From contig NZ_JACHJN010000008.1 of NCBI RefSeq assembly GCF_014203665.1, forward strand, positions 124,001 through 188,000: DNA of 64,000 nt, given 5' to 3'. Positions 1 through 8,015 of the stretch are shown here, in pieces (the first letter of the stretch is position 1; each line of letters starts with the position of its first letter). Made by a program: the position numbers and the translations under genes. The DNA comes from Saccharothrix tamanrassetensis. Lineage in GTDB: Bacteria > Actinomycetota > Actinomycetes > Mycobacteriales > Pseudonocardiaceae. The notes under the pieces were generated by a model. It was not told the origin of the DNA. It saw only the letters and a program-made list of their open reading frames with translations, and did no database searches.

Positions 1-2
1 TC

Positions 3-125
3 GGCGCCTCCCGACGCAACACGGGCGTCGACCCCGGCGGATTCATCATGGTGGCCACATTGGACGGAAGCCTGCCCGACACCCGCAGTGGCGTGCCGGG
101 TCTCAGGGGTTCCAGTAAGTGGTGA
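3..125 (+). CDS. C-terminal tail of a gene entering from upstream (partial)
   Basis: An open frame enters from the left edge and stops at TGA 123-125, giving about 40 residues. It has ordinary high-GC codon use and ends in LRGSSKW. No domain is recognisable from such a short tail, so the product is unknown; it could equally be chance open frame. Confidence 0.25.
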   Translation, partial: GASRRNTGVDPGGFIMVATLDGSLPDTRSGVPGLRGSSKW

Positions 126-500
126 CGTGCGTCCGTTCGAAGCGTCGAGCGGCCAAGTCGGCCTGGGGGATCGTCAAGTGGACGGTGCCTTCCACGTCCC
201 GATCGCTCGCGGGCAACAGGCGCAGCAGCGCAAAGGCGTTGGTGACGCCCAGGTGGGCCAGTTGGAGCAGCACAGCCGGTCGTCATGCCGCGTCACCCGA
301 CGAGCCCGTGGAACACGAGCATCCCTGCGGGGCATCCCGAGCCCGTGTCCTAATCGCGCCTCTGACCTGCATGGACGGAGTTATCGGCAGGCACAAGGTC
401 GTGTTCGGAGCCGATGCGGGTGAGCACGGCCATCACCCGGGAGGACGTTCGGATGAGAGCGTCCTCGAGCGCGTCGTCAGATCTTATGCCGCGATCCTGC
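126..500. other. 375-bp stretch without a recognisable gene
   Basis: Overlapping open frames exist here, but none has a convincing ribosome-binding site, codon pattern or recognisable motif. The only structure seen is the 61-bp repeat at 335-395, described separately. Confidence 0.5.
335..395 (+). repeat. 61-bp direct repeat, copy A
   Basis: This segment aligns without gaps to 20342-20402 with 51 of 61 bases identical by hand comparison. It starts in TCCCG(A/G)GCCCGTGTCCT and ends in TCGGCAGGCACA. Neither copy lies in a recognisable gene. It may be a decayed fragment of a once duplicated gene or mobile element; its function is unknown. Confidence 0.6.
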
Positions 501-545
501 TTGACATAGTTTGACTTACCAACCAAACTCGGGATAGTAGGTAAT
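501..545 (+). promoter_or_regulatory. Predicted promoter with overlapping inverted-repeat operator
   Basis: This short AT-richer stretch has two -35-like hexamers, TTGACA at 501-506 and TTGACT at 511-516. GATAGT at 533-538 is a possible -10 (16-bp spacing from the second). An inverted repeat AGTTTG-N10-CAAACT overlaps the -35 region and resembles TetR-family operators. It lies about 90 bp upstream of the monooxygenase pseudogene. No TetR gene is in view, so the regulator would be elsewhere or lost. Confidence 0.45.
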
Positions 546-629
546 ACAAACTAATGAAGACGGGCGACCACGTCGTCCACGTCCAGTAGCGCACCGGTCC
601 ACCAGTTCCCACCCATCCCAGGAAGAACC

Positions 630-1621
630 ATGCCCGCCAACAGTCAGAAGCGTTGTCTCGTCGTCGGTCTCGGCATCAGCGGTCTGGCCACCGCGATCCG
701 GTTGCGCCGGATCGGTTGGGAACCGGTGATAGTGGAGCGGGCGCCGGGCCGTCGGTCGGACGGCTACTTCGTCGCCCTCTCCGGCGCCGGTCGGGCAGCC
801 GCGCGACGACTCGGCTTCGACCACGCCATCCCCGACCGGTCCGTACGTGACGGCAGGACCTTCGTCGTCAACCGGGTCGGCGACCGCAAACCGGGTCTGG
901 GATTCGGAGACCTCCCGGGTGACTGGCGGATGATGCTGCGCGGCGACGTGGAGGCCGCCGCGTTCGACGCACTCCCCGGCGACGTGGAGATCCGCTTCAC
1001 GACCCGACCCACGAGGATCGAGCAGGACGAGTCCGGTGTGGACGTGACCCTCGACCACGACGGCGCGGTCACCACGGAGCGGTTCGCCCTCGTCGTGGGC
1101 GCCGACGGCCTGCGCTCCACCGTCCGACAGCTCGTCTTCGGCCCGCACGGGCACCACCTGCACCGGCTCGGCCACATGATCGCCGCCTTCGCCCTGTCGG
1201 ACCCGCTCGACGGAGTCTCCGCGCACGACGGCGTCAGCCTGTTCGAACCAGGCCGCGCGATGTGGCTCTTCCCCTTCGCCGACCGGCCGCACAGCCTGCT
1301 CTTGTCCTACCGCACCGACGACATCGACGGGCAGTTCACCGGACGACCCGCCGACCGGGTCCGCGCCGCCTTCGGCCCGGCACCGGCCGGCCCCCTGCTC
1401 GGACCGGCACTGGACGCGCTCGACAACACCGGCGACTTCCTGTTCGACACCGTGGAACAGACCCGGATGGACACCTGGTCGCGATCGCACTTCGGCCGAT
1501 CATCGCGCGCAGCACCCGGCTTCCGCTGATCGGCGACGCCCTCCGCTTCCTCCAGGCCAACAGCAAGATCAACGAAGAAAGGGATCTCGACAACGCCGGT
1601 AACCCCACTGCGGCCGCCTGA
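630..1621 (+). pseudogene. FAD-dependent monooxygenase (PHBH/TetX-like), broken
   Basis: The ATG at 630 has an AGGAAG ribosome-binding site. The first ~280 residues are a normal flavoprotein hydroxylase N-terminus: a Rossmann GLGISG near residue 14, the substrate-side domain, and VVGADGLRST around residue 156. After residue ~286 the frame should reach the second FAD-binding GD motif (GDAA-type) but instead ends at 1529. The C-terminal helix region continues in another frame from ~1475 to 1621 (ALRPIIARS...DALRFLQANS). About 60-80 residues including the GD motif are therefore missing and the remainder is frameshifted. The family hydroxylates aromatic or polyketide substrates with NAD(P)H and O2, and this copy should be inactive. 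The upstream operator-like site suggests it was once TetR controlled. Confidence 0.8.
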
Positions 1622-1772
1622 ACGCGCGAGCCGCCGGCAAGAAGCCCGCTTGTCCGGGTGGAGGCCCAGGATGCCGGGCAGTTGGCCCCAGCACGTTGTT
1701 GACAGCCTCCAGCTCCGAACCAACGTGGACAGCACGACGTTGTCGTTCTACTCAGATGCAAGGAGAGTCCTC

Positions 1773-2086
1773 ATGTCCGCAATCCGAACCAGGCGCCGAG
1801 CGGTGGCCCGGGTCGCCACAGCGGTGACTGTGGCATTCGGCGTGCCGATCGGGTCTTCCGTCCAGGCCGCTCTGTCGGCGGCACCCGCCGCGAGTCAGGT
1901 CACGTCGGGGATTCCGGCCCTGGTCGATCCCGGGGTCGACCTGGGCCGGCACGCGCCGGGGCGGAGATCGAAACCCCCGACGGAGGCGGCTACCTGGAAG
2001 CCACGGCGGAATTCACCGGTAAGTACAACGGCAGGAACGTCCGTGGCGAGAACTACGTCGAGATGACCGGCGAGTGGAAACCCTGA
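1773..2086 (+). pseudogene. Small secreted protein, frameshifted
   Basis: ATG 1773 follows a strong AAGGAGAG site. The first ~38 residues are a signal peptide (RTRRRAVAR, then a hydrophobic stretch ending in VQAAL). The frame starting at 1773 runs on into PucR territory with arginine/threonine-rich nonsense. From about 1950 a second frame gives a well-behaved tail of ~41 residues containing YLEATAEFTGKYNG and ending GEWKP at TGA 2084-2086. A frameshift near 1950 is the simplest explanation: either a recently broken gene or a sequence error. The family is not recognised. Confidence 0.5.
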
Positions 2087-2131
2087 CCACCACCGCACCC
2101 GCGGTCCGAAACCGAGGTGGAGGAGCAGGCA

Positions 2132-3295
2132 GTGCCCGAGCACCTCGAAGCCGAACTCGCTCCGGTGGCCGCACACCTGCAGCAGCAGACCGAGGAGTTG
2201 GTGGCCGCGCAGTTGCGGTTGATGGGTGGGATCGGCCCGTACCGCGTGGTTCCCCCGTCGGAGCTCCGGCCGGCCGCGCGCCGCAACGTCGTCCGCGTGG
2301 TCGCCGCCTTCCACGGCGGGGAGGACCTCCCGGGCGGTGTGGTGGAGGACGAGCGGGAGACCGGGTGGCGCCGGGCACTGCAGTGCATACCCCTCACCGA
2401 CGTGCTGGCCGCCCACCGAAGGGGTATCGCGTTGCTGCGCGACGAGTTTCTCCGGACCGCCCGGAACCACGGCATTTCCGCCGACGCCGTGCTAGTCGGT
2501 GTCCAGCGGATCTGGGAACTGGGTGACCACTACGGCGAGGTGCTCCTCGCCGGTTACCGCGAAGCCGAACTCGATCTCACCCGTCGCGAGGAGCGGCGGC
2601 GGACGACCCTGCTCGCCTGCCTGCTGGAAGGCACGATGACCACCGACCAGGTGGCCGTGGCGGGGGTCGGGTTCGGGCTCACCGCCGAGCACGACTACTG
2701 GGTGCTGCGGGCCCGGTCCGCCGGCACCGACCCGGTCGAGCTGGCCCGAGTGCTGGAACGCGCGGCCGGTGCGCAGGGCACGACCCTGGTCGCCCCCTAC
2801 GGCAGTGACGTGGCGGCCGTGCTCTCCCGTCCCGTCATCGGCGCGCTGCCCGACGACATCACCGTCGGGCTGGCCGGCCCGGCCGGCCTGTCGCAGTTGC
2901 GCGCGAGTTTCGCCGAGGCCACGCAACTGCTCAGGTTGGCCGTCCTGTTCGGCCACCGCGGAACCGTGGACCGCCGGCGCATGGCGCTGCAGCGGGCCGT
3001 GGCGAACGAACCCGAACTGGGGAAGTACCTCCACACCCGCTACGTCGAACCGGTGGAGGCGGAGAGCGCCATGGGTGAGGTCCTGCTCGCCAGCGTCGAG
3101 ACCTACCTCTCCCGGCGGCGGTCGATTACCGAGGCCGCCGTCGCCCTGTCCGTGCACGTCAACACCCTGCGCAACCGGCTGGAGCGGTTCACCTCCCTGA
3201 CCAAAGCGGACCTCCAGGACACCGAAACCGTGTTCGAGGTGTGGTGGGCCCTCCAGTACCGCAGGGTGTGCGGATCCTCGACCCAACACGGTTGA
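2132..3295 (+). CDS. PucR/CdaR-family transcriptional regulator
   Basis: A 387-aa protein. GTG 2132 was chosen because GGAGGAG lies 7 bp upstream; the longer GTG at 2117 would place that site inside the gene. The N-terminal ~150 residues form a helical sensor-like region (QQQTEELVAAQLR). The middle has a GGDEF-like PucR central domain. The C-terminus carries the PucR helix-turn-helix (SRRRSITEAAVALSVHVNTL followed by RNRLERF). Family members are DNA-binding activators or repressors, often sensing small metabolites. The three secreted crystallin-like genes downstream are in the same orientation and may be targets, but that is inference. Confidence 0.85.
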   Translation: MPEHLEAELAPVAAHLQQQTEELVAAQLRLMGGIGPYRVVPPSELRPAARRNVVRVVAAFHGGEDLPGGVVEDERETGWRRALQCIPLTDVLAAHRRGIALLRDEFLRTARNHGISADAVLVGVQRIWELGDHYGEVLLAGYREAELDLTRREERRRTTLLACLLEGTMTTDQVAVAGVGFGLTAEHDYWVLRARSAGTDPVELARVLERAAGAQGTTLVAPYGSDVAAVLSRPVIGALPDDITVGLAGPAGLSQLRASFAEATQLLRLAVLFGHRGTVDRRRMALQRAVANEPELGKYLHTRYVEPVEAESAMGEVLLASVETYLSRRRSITEAAVALSVHVNTLRNRLERFTSLTKADLQDTETVFEVWWALQYRRVCGSSTQHG

Positions 3296-3348
3296 CGCGG
3301 TGGACCGAGTCGGCAGCGTGCGGGAACCTTTCGTGATTCCGAAGCCGC

Positions 3349-3403
3349 GTTCGAGGTGTGGCCGGCCCTTCGGTATCACGAATTGTGCGGATCTCCATTC
3401 GAC
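3349..3403 (+). repeat. Decayed duplicate of the PucR gene 3' end
   Basis: The segment repeats, with many changes, the last coding bases of the PucR gene (3232-3282): GTTCGAGGTGTGG, then GGCCCT, then TGTGCGGATC. A weaker echo (GCGTTCGAGG) is seen at ~3942. It suggests unequal recombination around the tandem gene array downstream. Confidence 0.5.
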
Positions 3404-3527
3404 GTCCACCGATGTTGTACCGCAGTACATTGCCTGCTTCTCGGGGTGATTGCTACGTTCTTCTGGCTGGCATACGTGGCCGGAGTCGGTTTCGAAAAAT
3501 CAGCGCTCGTGCTGTGGAGGAGTTCAA

Positions 3528-3890
3528 TTGGCCGGCAAGCTCAAGAAATTCGCATCGGTCGCACTGGCCGCCGTCGCGATGACGGTCGCGATCCCCGGCG
3601 GCTCGGCGTGGGCGATCGACCGGGTGCCGTGCGGCAACCGCGACTTCTTGCAGATCACGGCGCACCAGAGCAGTGGTCCCGCTTGGGACCGTTGTTATGC
3701 GAACCGCGGCGCCGTGGATTACACCGACAACGTGGACTGGTGGGTCACCAGCATCTGGACCGGGAACAACCGCGTCCAGTGGTACGGGGACGGGCGGTGG
3801 CAGCCGGAACAGCCGATCGGTAAGTACACCTCTTTCACGTGGCCGAACCACCCCGGTGGAGTGAGGATGTTCGCGCTCCGAATCCTCTGA
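3528..3890 (+). CDS. Secreted beta/gamma-crystallin (SKLP-like) protein, copy 1
   Basis: A 120-aa protein starting at TTG 3528, with GGAGGAG a few bases upstream. A signal peptide of about 30 residues (LKKFASVALAAVAMTVAIP, cleaved near SAWA) precedes a ~90-residue mature domain. This starts I(D/N)xVPC, has a second Cys in RCYAN, and ends in the conserved block TGNNRVQWYGDGRWQP ... TWPNHPGGVR. This pattern matches the Streptomyces killer-toxin-like / Crystall_2 fold, with one disulfide likely. It should be exported to the medium or wall; killer toxin-like or inhibitory activity is family inference only. It is the first of three tandem paralogs and the most divergent. Confidence 0.75.
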   Translation: MAGKLKKFASVALAAVAMTVAIPGGSAWAIDRVPCGNRDFLQITAHQSSGPAWDRCYANRGAVDYTDNVDWWVTSIWTGNNRVQWYGDGRWQPEQPIGKYTSFTWPNHPGGVRMFALRIL

Positions 3891-4023
3891 ACCACCCGCC
3901 GTGACCTGGCGACAGGAGCAGACCTCCGGGGTGTGGCGGCCGCGTTCGAGGGGTGACGAGTCCTTCGGCATCGCGCCGGAGTCGGTTTCAGGGAATCAGC
4001 GCTCGTGCTGTGGAGGAATTCAA

Positions 4024-4383
4024 TTGGCTGGCAAGCTCAGGAAACTCGCATCGGCCGCACTGGCCGCCATCGCGGTGACAGTCGCGGTCCCCGGCGGCTC
4101 GGCGTGGGCGATCAACGACGTCCCGTGCAACAACGACGGGTACCTGCGAGTCACGCTTCACGTGTACGGTCAACCCGATCAAGACTCCTGTTATGCGAAC
4201 GCAGGATTCTACAACCCCGGGTTGGGACGCTTCTGGATTACCAGGATCTGGACCGGGAACAACCGCGTCCAGTGGTACGGGGACGGGCGGTGGCAGCCGG
4301 AGCACCCGATCGACAGGTGGACCTCCTTCACGTGGCCGAATCACCCCGGTGGCGTGAGGATGGAAGGGATCCGGATCATGTGA
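4024..4383 (+). CDS. Secreted beta/gamma-crystallin (SKLP-like) protein, copy 2
   Basis: A 119-aa protein from TTG 4024 with GGAGGA upstream. The signal peptide (LAAIAVTVAVPGGSAWA) is nearly identical to copy 3. The mature protein begins INDVPCNNDGYLRV, keeps the second Cys (SCYANAG), and ends in the shared TGNNRVQWYGDGRWQP and TWPNHPGGVRM blocks. Its variable centre (YNPGLGRFW) is unlike the other copies. It has the same expected extracellular location and single disulfide as copy 1. Retention of three diverged intact copies suggests selection for variation in the central loop. Confidence 0.75.
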   Translation: MAGKLRKLASAALAAIAVTVAVPGGSAWAINDVPCNNDGYLRVTLHVYGQPDQDSCYANAGFYNPGLGRFWITRIWTGNNRVQWYGDGRWQPEHPIDRWTSFTWPNHPGGVRMEGIRIM

Positions 4384-4470
4384 GTCGGCTGCGGCACGCG
4401 GTCACACCGCGGGCACTCGTCGCCGGAGTCGGTTTCAGGGAATCAGCGCTCGTGCTGTGGAGGAATTCAA

Positions 4471-4845
4471 TTGGCCGGCAAGCTCAGGAAACTCGCATCG
4501 GCCGCACTGGCCGCCATCGCGGTGACAGTCGCGGTCCCCGGCGGCTCGGCGTGGGCGATCGACAACGTCCCGTGCAACAACGACAATTTCCTGCGAATCA
4601 CGCTTCACCATATCGGGGGCGACGACAGGAAGTACGACCTCTGTTACGCGAACCCCGGCACTGCGGGCGGCTGGGAACCGGAATGGCAACGGACGTGGAT
4701 CACCAGGATCTGGACCGGGAACAACCGCGTCCAGTGGTACGGGGACGGGCGGTGGCAGCCGGAACAGCCGATCGGGAAGTACACCTCTTTCACGTGGCCG
4801 AACCACCCCGGAGGGGTGCGGATCGACCAGATCCGGATCGTCTGA
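4471..4845 (+). CDS. Secreted beta/gamma-crystallin (SKLP-like) protein, copy 3
   Basis: A 124-aa protein from TTG 4471 with GGAGGA upstream. Its signal peptide matches copy 2. The mature part starts IDNVPCNNDNFLRI, contains LCYANPGTAGG and a longer central insertion (EPEWQRTW), then the invariant C-terminal block ending IRIV. The Crystall_2/SKLP-like assignment rests on the N-terminal VPC motif, the second Cys and the WPNHPGGV signature. A strong hairpin follows the stop, so the array likely ends transcriptionally here. Confidence 0.75.
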   Translation: MAGKLRKLASAALAAIAVTVAVPGGSAWAIDNVPCNNDNFLRITLHHIGGDDRKYDLCYANPGTAGGWEPEWQRTWITRIWTGNNRVQWYGDGRWQPEQPIGKYTSFTWPNHPGGVRIDQIRIV

Positions 4846-4861
4846 GCCCACTGCAGGACGC

Positions 4862-4908
4862 GGCTTCGTCGTGGTCGACCGCGTTTCGCGGTCAGCCGCG
4901 ACGAAGCC
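4862..4908 (+). terminator. Hairpin terminator after the crystallin array
   Basis: A nested inverted repeat: GGCTTCGTCG (4862-4871) pairs with CGACGAAGCC (4899-4908), and inside it GACCGCG pairs with CGCGGTC around a TTT loop. It lies 17 bp past the last crystallin stop. There is no long U tract, as is usual in high-GC actinomycetes. Confidence 0.65.
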
Positions 4909-5000
4909 TTCCGCGTGACCGCCGGTAGTCGCGGCGCCGCAAGTGCGGTCGTCGGGCGTCCGGCCGGAGGCGAACCGGATACCCAACCGAGGAGAAGTCG

Positions 5001-5789
5001 GTGTCGGACGATCTTCGCATCCACCGCGTGGTGGCGCGAACCGAGGAGCAGTCGTCAGGCTCGCTGACGGCGGAAACCCCGGGTATGGTGACGATCCTTT
5101 CCGGAGTGGTGAAGTTCTGCTCGTCGGACACAGCCTTCATCGCGGCGGAGGGCGATGTGTTCTGGCGTTGTCCGCAACGCTCTCCGCGCGTCCGGTACCT
5201 CGCGCTGTCGCGGCGCGGCGCCGAGTTCGCGTGCACCAGCTTCCCGGCGGCCGTGCTCGAATCCGCGGCTGCCGCGGGCGCGACCCGGTCGCGTTTCCCC
5301 CGGCGCAACACCACGGCGACGAGTGTGCTGCGCGTCCTGCTCGAGATCACCGAGTCGATGCCGCGAACCGCCGACTGGCGCGTGGTGTCGAGCGGTCTCC
5401 GCCAGGTGCTCCAGGCCGCCTTGGCCCAGGACACCGGCACCAGCGGCGGCCGGGCCGTAGAAGAACGCTTCGTGCCGGTGCTCGACTACATGCGCGAGCA
5501 CCTCGCCGAGCACATCAGCGTCGACGTGCTCGCCGGGCTGATCGGCTACAGCCGGTTCCACTTCGTCAGGCGGTTCACCGAGGCCGTCGGGGACACACCG
5601 CACCACTACCTGACCGCCCTGCGGGTCGGTGTCGCGGCCCGCTACCTCGACGCGGACACCGACGACACGATCGCGCACATCGGCCGCGTATGCGGTTTCC
5701 CGACTGCCGCCGGCTTCACGCGCGCGTTCCGCCGGCATGTCGGCGTCACGCCATCCGAGTACCGCGCACGCCACGGCGGCGTGGCATGA
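5001..5789 (+). CDS. AraC-family transcriptional regulator
   Basis: A 262-aa protein starting at GTG 5001 with GAGGAGAAG upstream. The N-terminal ~150 residues are a cupin-like ligand-sensing region. The C-terminal ~100 residues are a clear double helix-turn-helix AraC domain: HISVDVLAGLIGYSRFHFVR, then IGRVCGFPTAAGFTRAFRRH and GVTPSEYRARH. It immediately precedes, on the same strand, the RiPP operon beginning with the ABC transporter at 5905, so it is the likely pathway regulator. That role is inferred from position. Confidence 0.85.
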   Translation: MSDDLRIHRVVARTEEQSSGSLTAETPGMVTILSGVVKFCSSDTAFIAAEGDVFWRCPQRSPRVRYLALSRRGAEFACTSFPAAVLESAAAAGATRSRFPRRNTTATSVLRVLLEITESMPRTADWRVVSSGLRQVLQAALAQDTGTSGGRAVEERFVPVLDYMREHLAEHISVDVLAGLIGYSRFHFVRRFTEAVGDTPHHYLTALRVGVAARYLDADTDDTIAHIGRVCGFPTAAGFTRAFRRHVGVTPSEYRARHGGVA

Positions 5790-5904
5790 GGGTGGTGCAG
5801 TGGACGCACCCGTCCTCCCACCTGGCCGTGCCGCCGTTTCGGCAATGGGGCTGCCGCACCGATCCCGGCTGTGGCCGATCGAGCGGGGAGGAGGCGGCAG
5901 GACC

Positions 5905-7926
5905 GTGAACGGTTGGTGTTCTCGCGGCGGCTCCGGCCGGCAGCAGATTTCGGACGGCGAGAGCGAGCTGTTCGGCGGGCCACTGCGAGGGGACACGGGG
6001 TTCGCGACCCACGAGCACGCCATCGCCGACACGTCGCTGCGCCGATCGCTGAGGGAACTGCCGCGCCTGGTCGCCGGAGCCACGCGCCTGGCCTGGCACG
6101 CCGAACGACCCGGCCTCGTGTTCGTCGTCCTCGCCGCGGTGGGGCAGTGCGCGTGCGGGACGACGGCGCTGCTGGCGCTGCTGGCGCTGCTGGGCGACGT
6201 GCTGGTCCCCGCTCAGGACCTCAGGGCCGGTGTCCGGGCGGCAATACCCGCGGCAGCGGTCCTGGCCGGCGCCTCCGCGGCCGGCGCCGTCCTGCGCGCG
6301 TTGTCGGCCGCGGTGACGCGCCGGATCGAGGCCAAGGTCGAGCGGGTGTCCACGGAGCGCTACCTGAGCGCCGCCGCTGCGGTGGAGCTCGACGCGATCG
6401 AAGACCCAGCGTTCCAACGGCTCCTGCAGACGGCCCAAACCGGGGCCACCGCGTCACGGCAGATGATCGACCCGAGCGTGCGCATCGTGATGTCACTGCT
6501 GAACCTCGTTGCCACCGGCGTCGTGCTCTCCGTGTTGCAGCCCGTCCTCACCGTGCTGCTGGTGCTCATCGTCATCCCCCGGGCGTGGGGTGCGATGCGG
6601 GTCGCCCAGCGGCGGCACCTGTCCGTCCTGCGCTGGGTCGAACACCTCCGAGCGAGCCAGCTGATCGGCCGGATGCTGACGTCGAGGACCGCGGCGCCGG
6701 AGGTGCGGGTGCACGGAGCCGGGCAGTACCTGCTCGCCCACCACCACGGGCTGGCGGAGGCCGCCGAAGCGGAGCAGGGTCGCCTGGCCGGAGCCCAGGC
6801 CCGCACCGAGTTGCTCACGGCGGCGGTGTCCGGCGCGCTGATCACCGCCACCTACGCGCTGCTGGCAGCGATGATCTTCACCGGCGGGCTCGCGCTCGCC
6901 ACGGCCGGCACCGCGATCATGGCCATCCGATCCGGGGTGAGCGGGCTCAACGCGACGGTGGACCACGCGAACCGGCTGCACGAACAGGGGTTGTACGTGC
7001 GCGACCTGGAGCGGTTCGCCGAGCTCGCGCGGCCGCGGCACATCCCGCGCGGTGGCGCCGACCTGCCCGAGTCCGTCCGGGACGTGCACTTCGACGGAGT
7101 CGGCTTCACCTACCCCGACAGCGATCGCCCCGCCCTCGAGAACATCGACCTCACCGTTCGGACCGGGCAGGTGCTCGCGCTCGTCGGTGAGAACGGATCG
7201 GGCAAGTCCACCCTCGTCAAGCTGCTCGCGGGGTTGTACCTCCCCGACGTCGGGCGCATCAGGTGGTCGGACGTGGACCTCGCCGATGCCGACCGGTGGC
7301 AGGTGTTCGATCGGGTCGGCGTGCTCACCCAGGACTTGGAACGCTGGCCCTTCACCGTTGCCGCGAACATCCACATCGGACGTCCTCAGGGGACACCGGC
7401 GCGCTCCGGCATCGAGGACGCGGTCTCCTACGCGGACGCGTCGGACATCGTCGCCGCACTGCGCAACGGGCTCGACACCCTGCTGGCGCGGCAGTTCCGC
7501 GGCTCGTCGGAGCTGTCCGGCGGGCAGTGGCAGAAGATCGGGCTCGCCCGCATCCACTACCGCGACCCGTCGATCCTCGTCGTCGACGAACCGACCTCCG
7601 CCCTCGATCCCGCGGCCGAAGTGTCGATCTTCGAGAAGATCCGCGGGCTCGCCGGTCCGGACCGGGCGGTCGTGCTCATCACGCACCGGATGGCGGCCGT
7701 GCGTCACGCCGACGTGATCTGCGTGCTGCACCGAGGACGGATCGTCGAGCGCGGCACGCACGACGAACTGATGGCGCGCGGTGGGCGTTACGCGGAGATG
7801 TACCGCATCCAAGCCGACCAGTACAACGAAGAAACCGTCGTGAGGCGGACCGGTGGACCGACAGACCGCAATATCGGCGGTAAGTCCCGCAACGACGGTC
7901 GACACCCGCTTCCCGGGCAGCCCTAG
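5905..7926 (+). CDS. ABC transporter, fused permease and ATPase (RiPP exporter)
   Basis: A 673-aa half-transporter. GTG 5905 was chosen because GGGGAGGAGG lies just upstream; the frame also opens earlier but runs into the AraC gene. The N-terminal ~390 residues are a type-I exporter membrane domain (hydrophobic spans near 60-130, 190-230 and 310-350). The C-terminus is the ATPase: Walker A GENGSGKST near residue 428, signature LSGGQWQKIG near 536, Walker B ILVVDEPTS near 556, and the H-loop ITHRM. There is no C39 leader-peptidase domain, so leader removal must be done by another enzyme. It is the first gene of the TfuA/YcaO/ATP-grasp operon and probably exports the mature peptide. Confidence 0.85.
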   Translation: MNGWCSRGGSGRQQISDGESELFGGPLRGDTGFATHEHAIADTSLRRSLRELPRLVAGATRLAWHAERPGLVFVVLAAVGQCACGTTALLALLALLGDVLVPAQDLRAGVRAAIPAAAVLAGASAAGAVLRALSAAVTRRIEAKVERVSTERYLSAAAAVELDAIEDPAFQRLLQTAQTGATASRQMIDPSVRIVMSLLNLVATGVVLSVLQPVLTVLLVLIVIPRAWGAMRVAQRRHLSVLRWVEHLRASQLIGRMLTSRTAAPEVRVHGAGQYLLAHHHGLAEAAEAEQGRLAGAQARTELLTAAVSGALITATYALLAAMIFTGGLALATAGTAIMAIRSGVSGLNATVDHANRLHEQGLYVRDLERFAELARPRHIPRGGADLPESVRDVHFDGVGFTYPDSDRPALENIDLTVRTGQVLALVGENGSGKSTLVKLLAGLYLPDVGRIRWSDVDLADADRWQVFDRVGVLTQDLERWPFTVAANIHIGRPQGTPARSGIEDAVSYADASDIVAALRNGLDTLLARQFRGSSELSGGQWQKIGLARIHYRDPSILVVDEPTSALDPAAEVSIFEKIRGLAGPDRAVVLITHRMAAVRHADVICVLHRGRIVERGTHDELMARGGRYAEMYRIQADQYNEETVVRRTGGPTDRNIGGKSRNDGRHPLPGQP

Positions 7927-8015
7927 GGTTGAGCAGGGGAACGGGTCGGCAGCGGTTCCGGTATTCGCCGGGAAACCGTCGTCGCGGGAACCGCGAAGCC
8001 CGGGAGGAGGTAGTG

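Larger units (their letters stand above)
3481..4845 (+). repeat. Tandem triplication of secreted-protein gene with shared 5' leader
   Basis: Three copies of a ~450-bp unit follow one another. Each unit has the same ~50-bp leader (CGGAGTCGGTTT ... TCGTGCTGTGGAGGA) directly before its TTG start, at about 3481, 3976 and 4432. Signal peptides and the C-terminal ~45 residues are nearly identical between copies. The middle ~35 residues differ freely in sequence and length. Confidence 0.85.

Noticed and set aside
516-1490. 324-codon minus-strand frame opposite the monooxygenase pseudogene
   Set aside because: It mirrors the flavoprotein coding region and shows no protein-like pattern of its own.
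5629-5904. Extended N-terminus of the RiPP ABC transporter frame
   Set aside because: It overlaps the AraC helix-turn-helix coding region and reads as Ser/Thr/Arg-rich nonsense; GTG 5905 with a good ribosome-binding site is the likely start.
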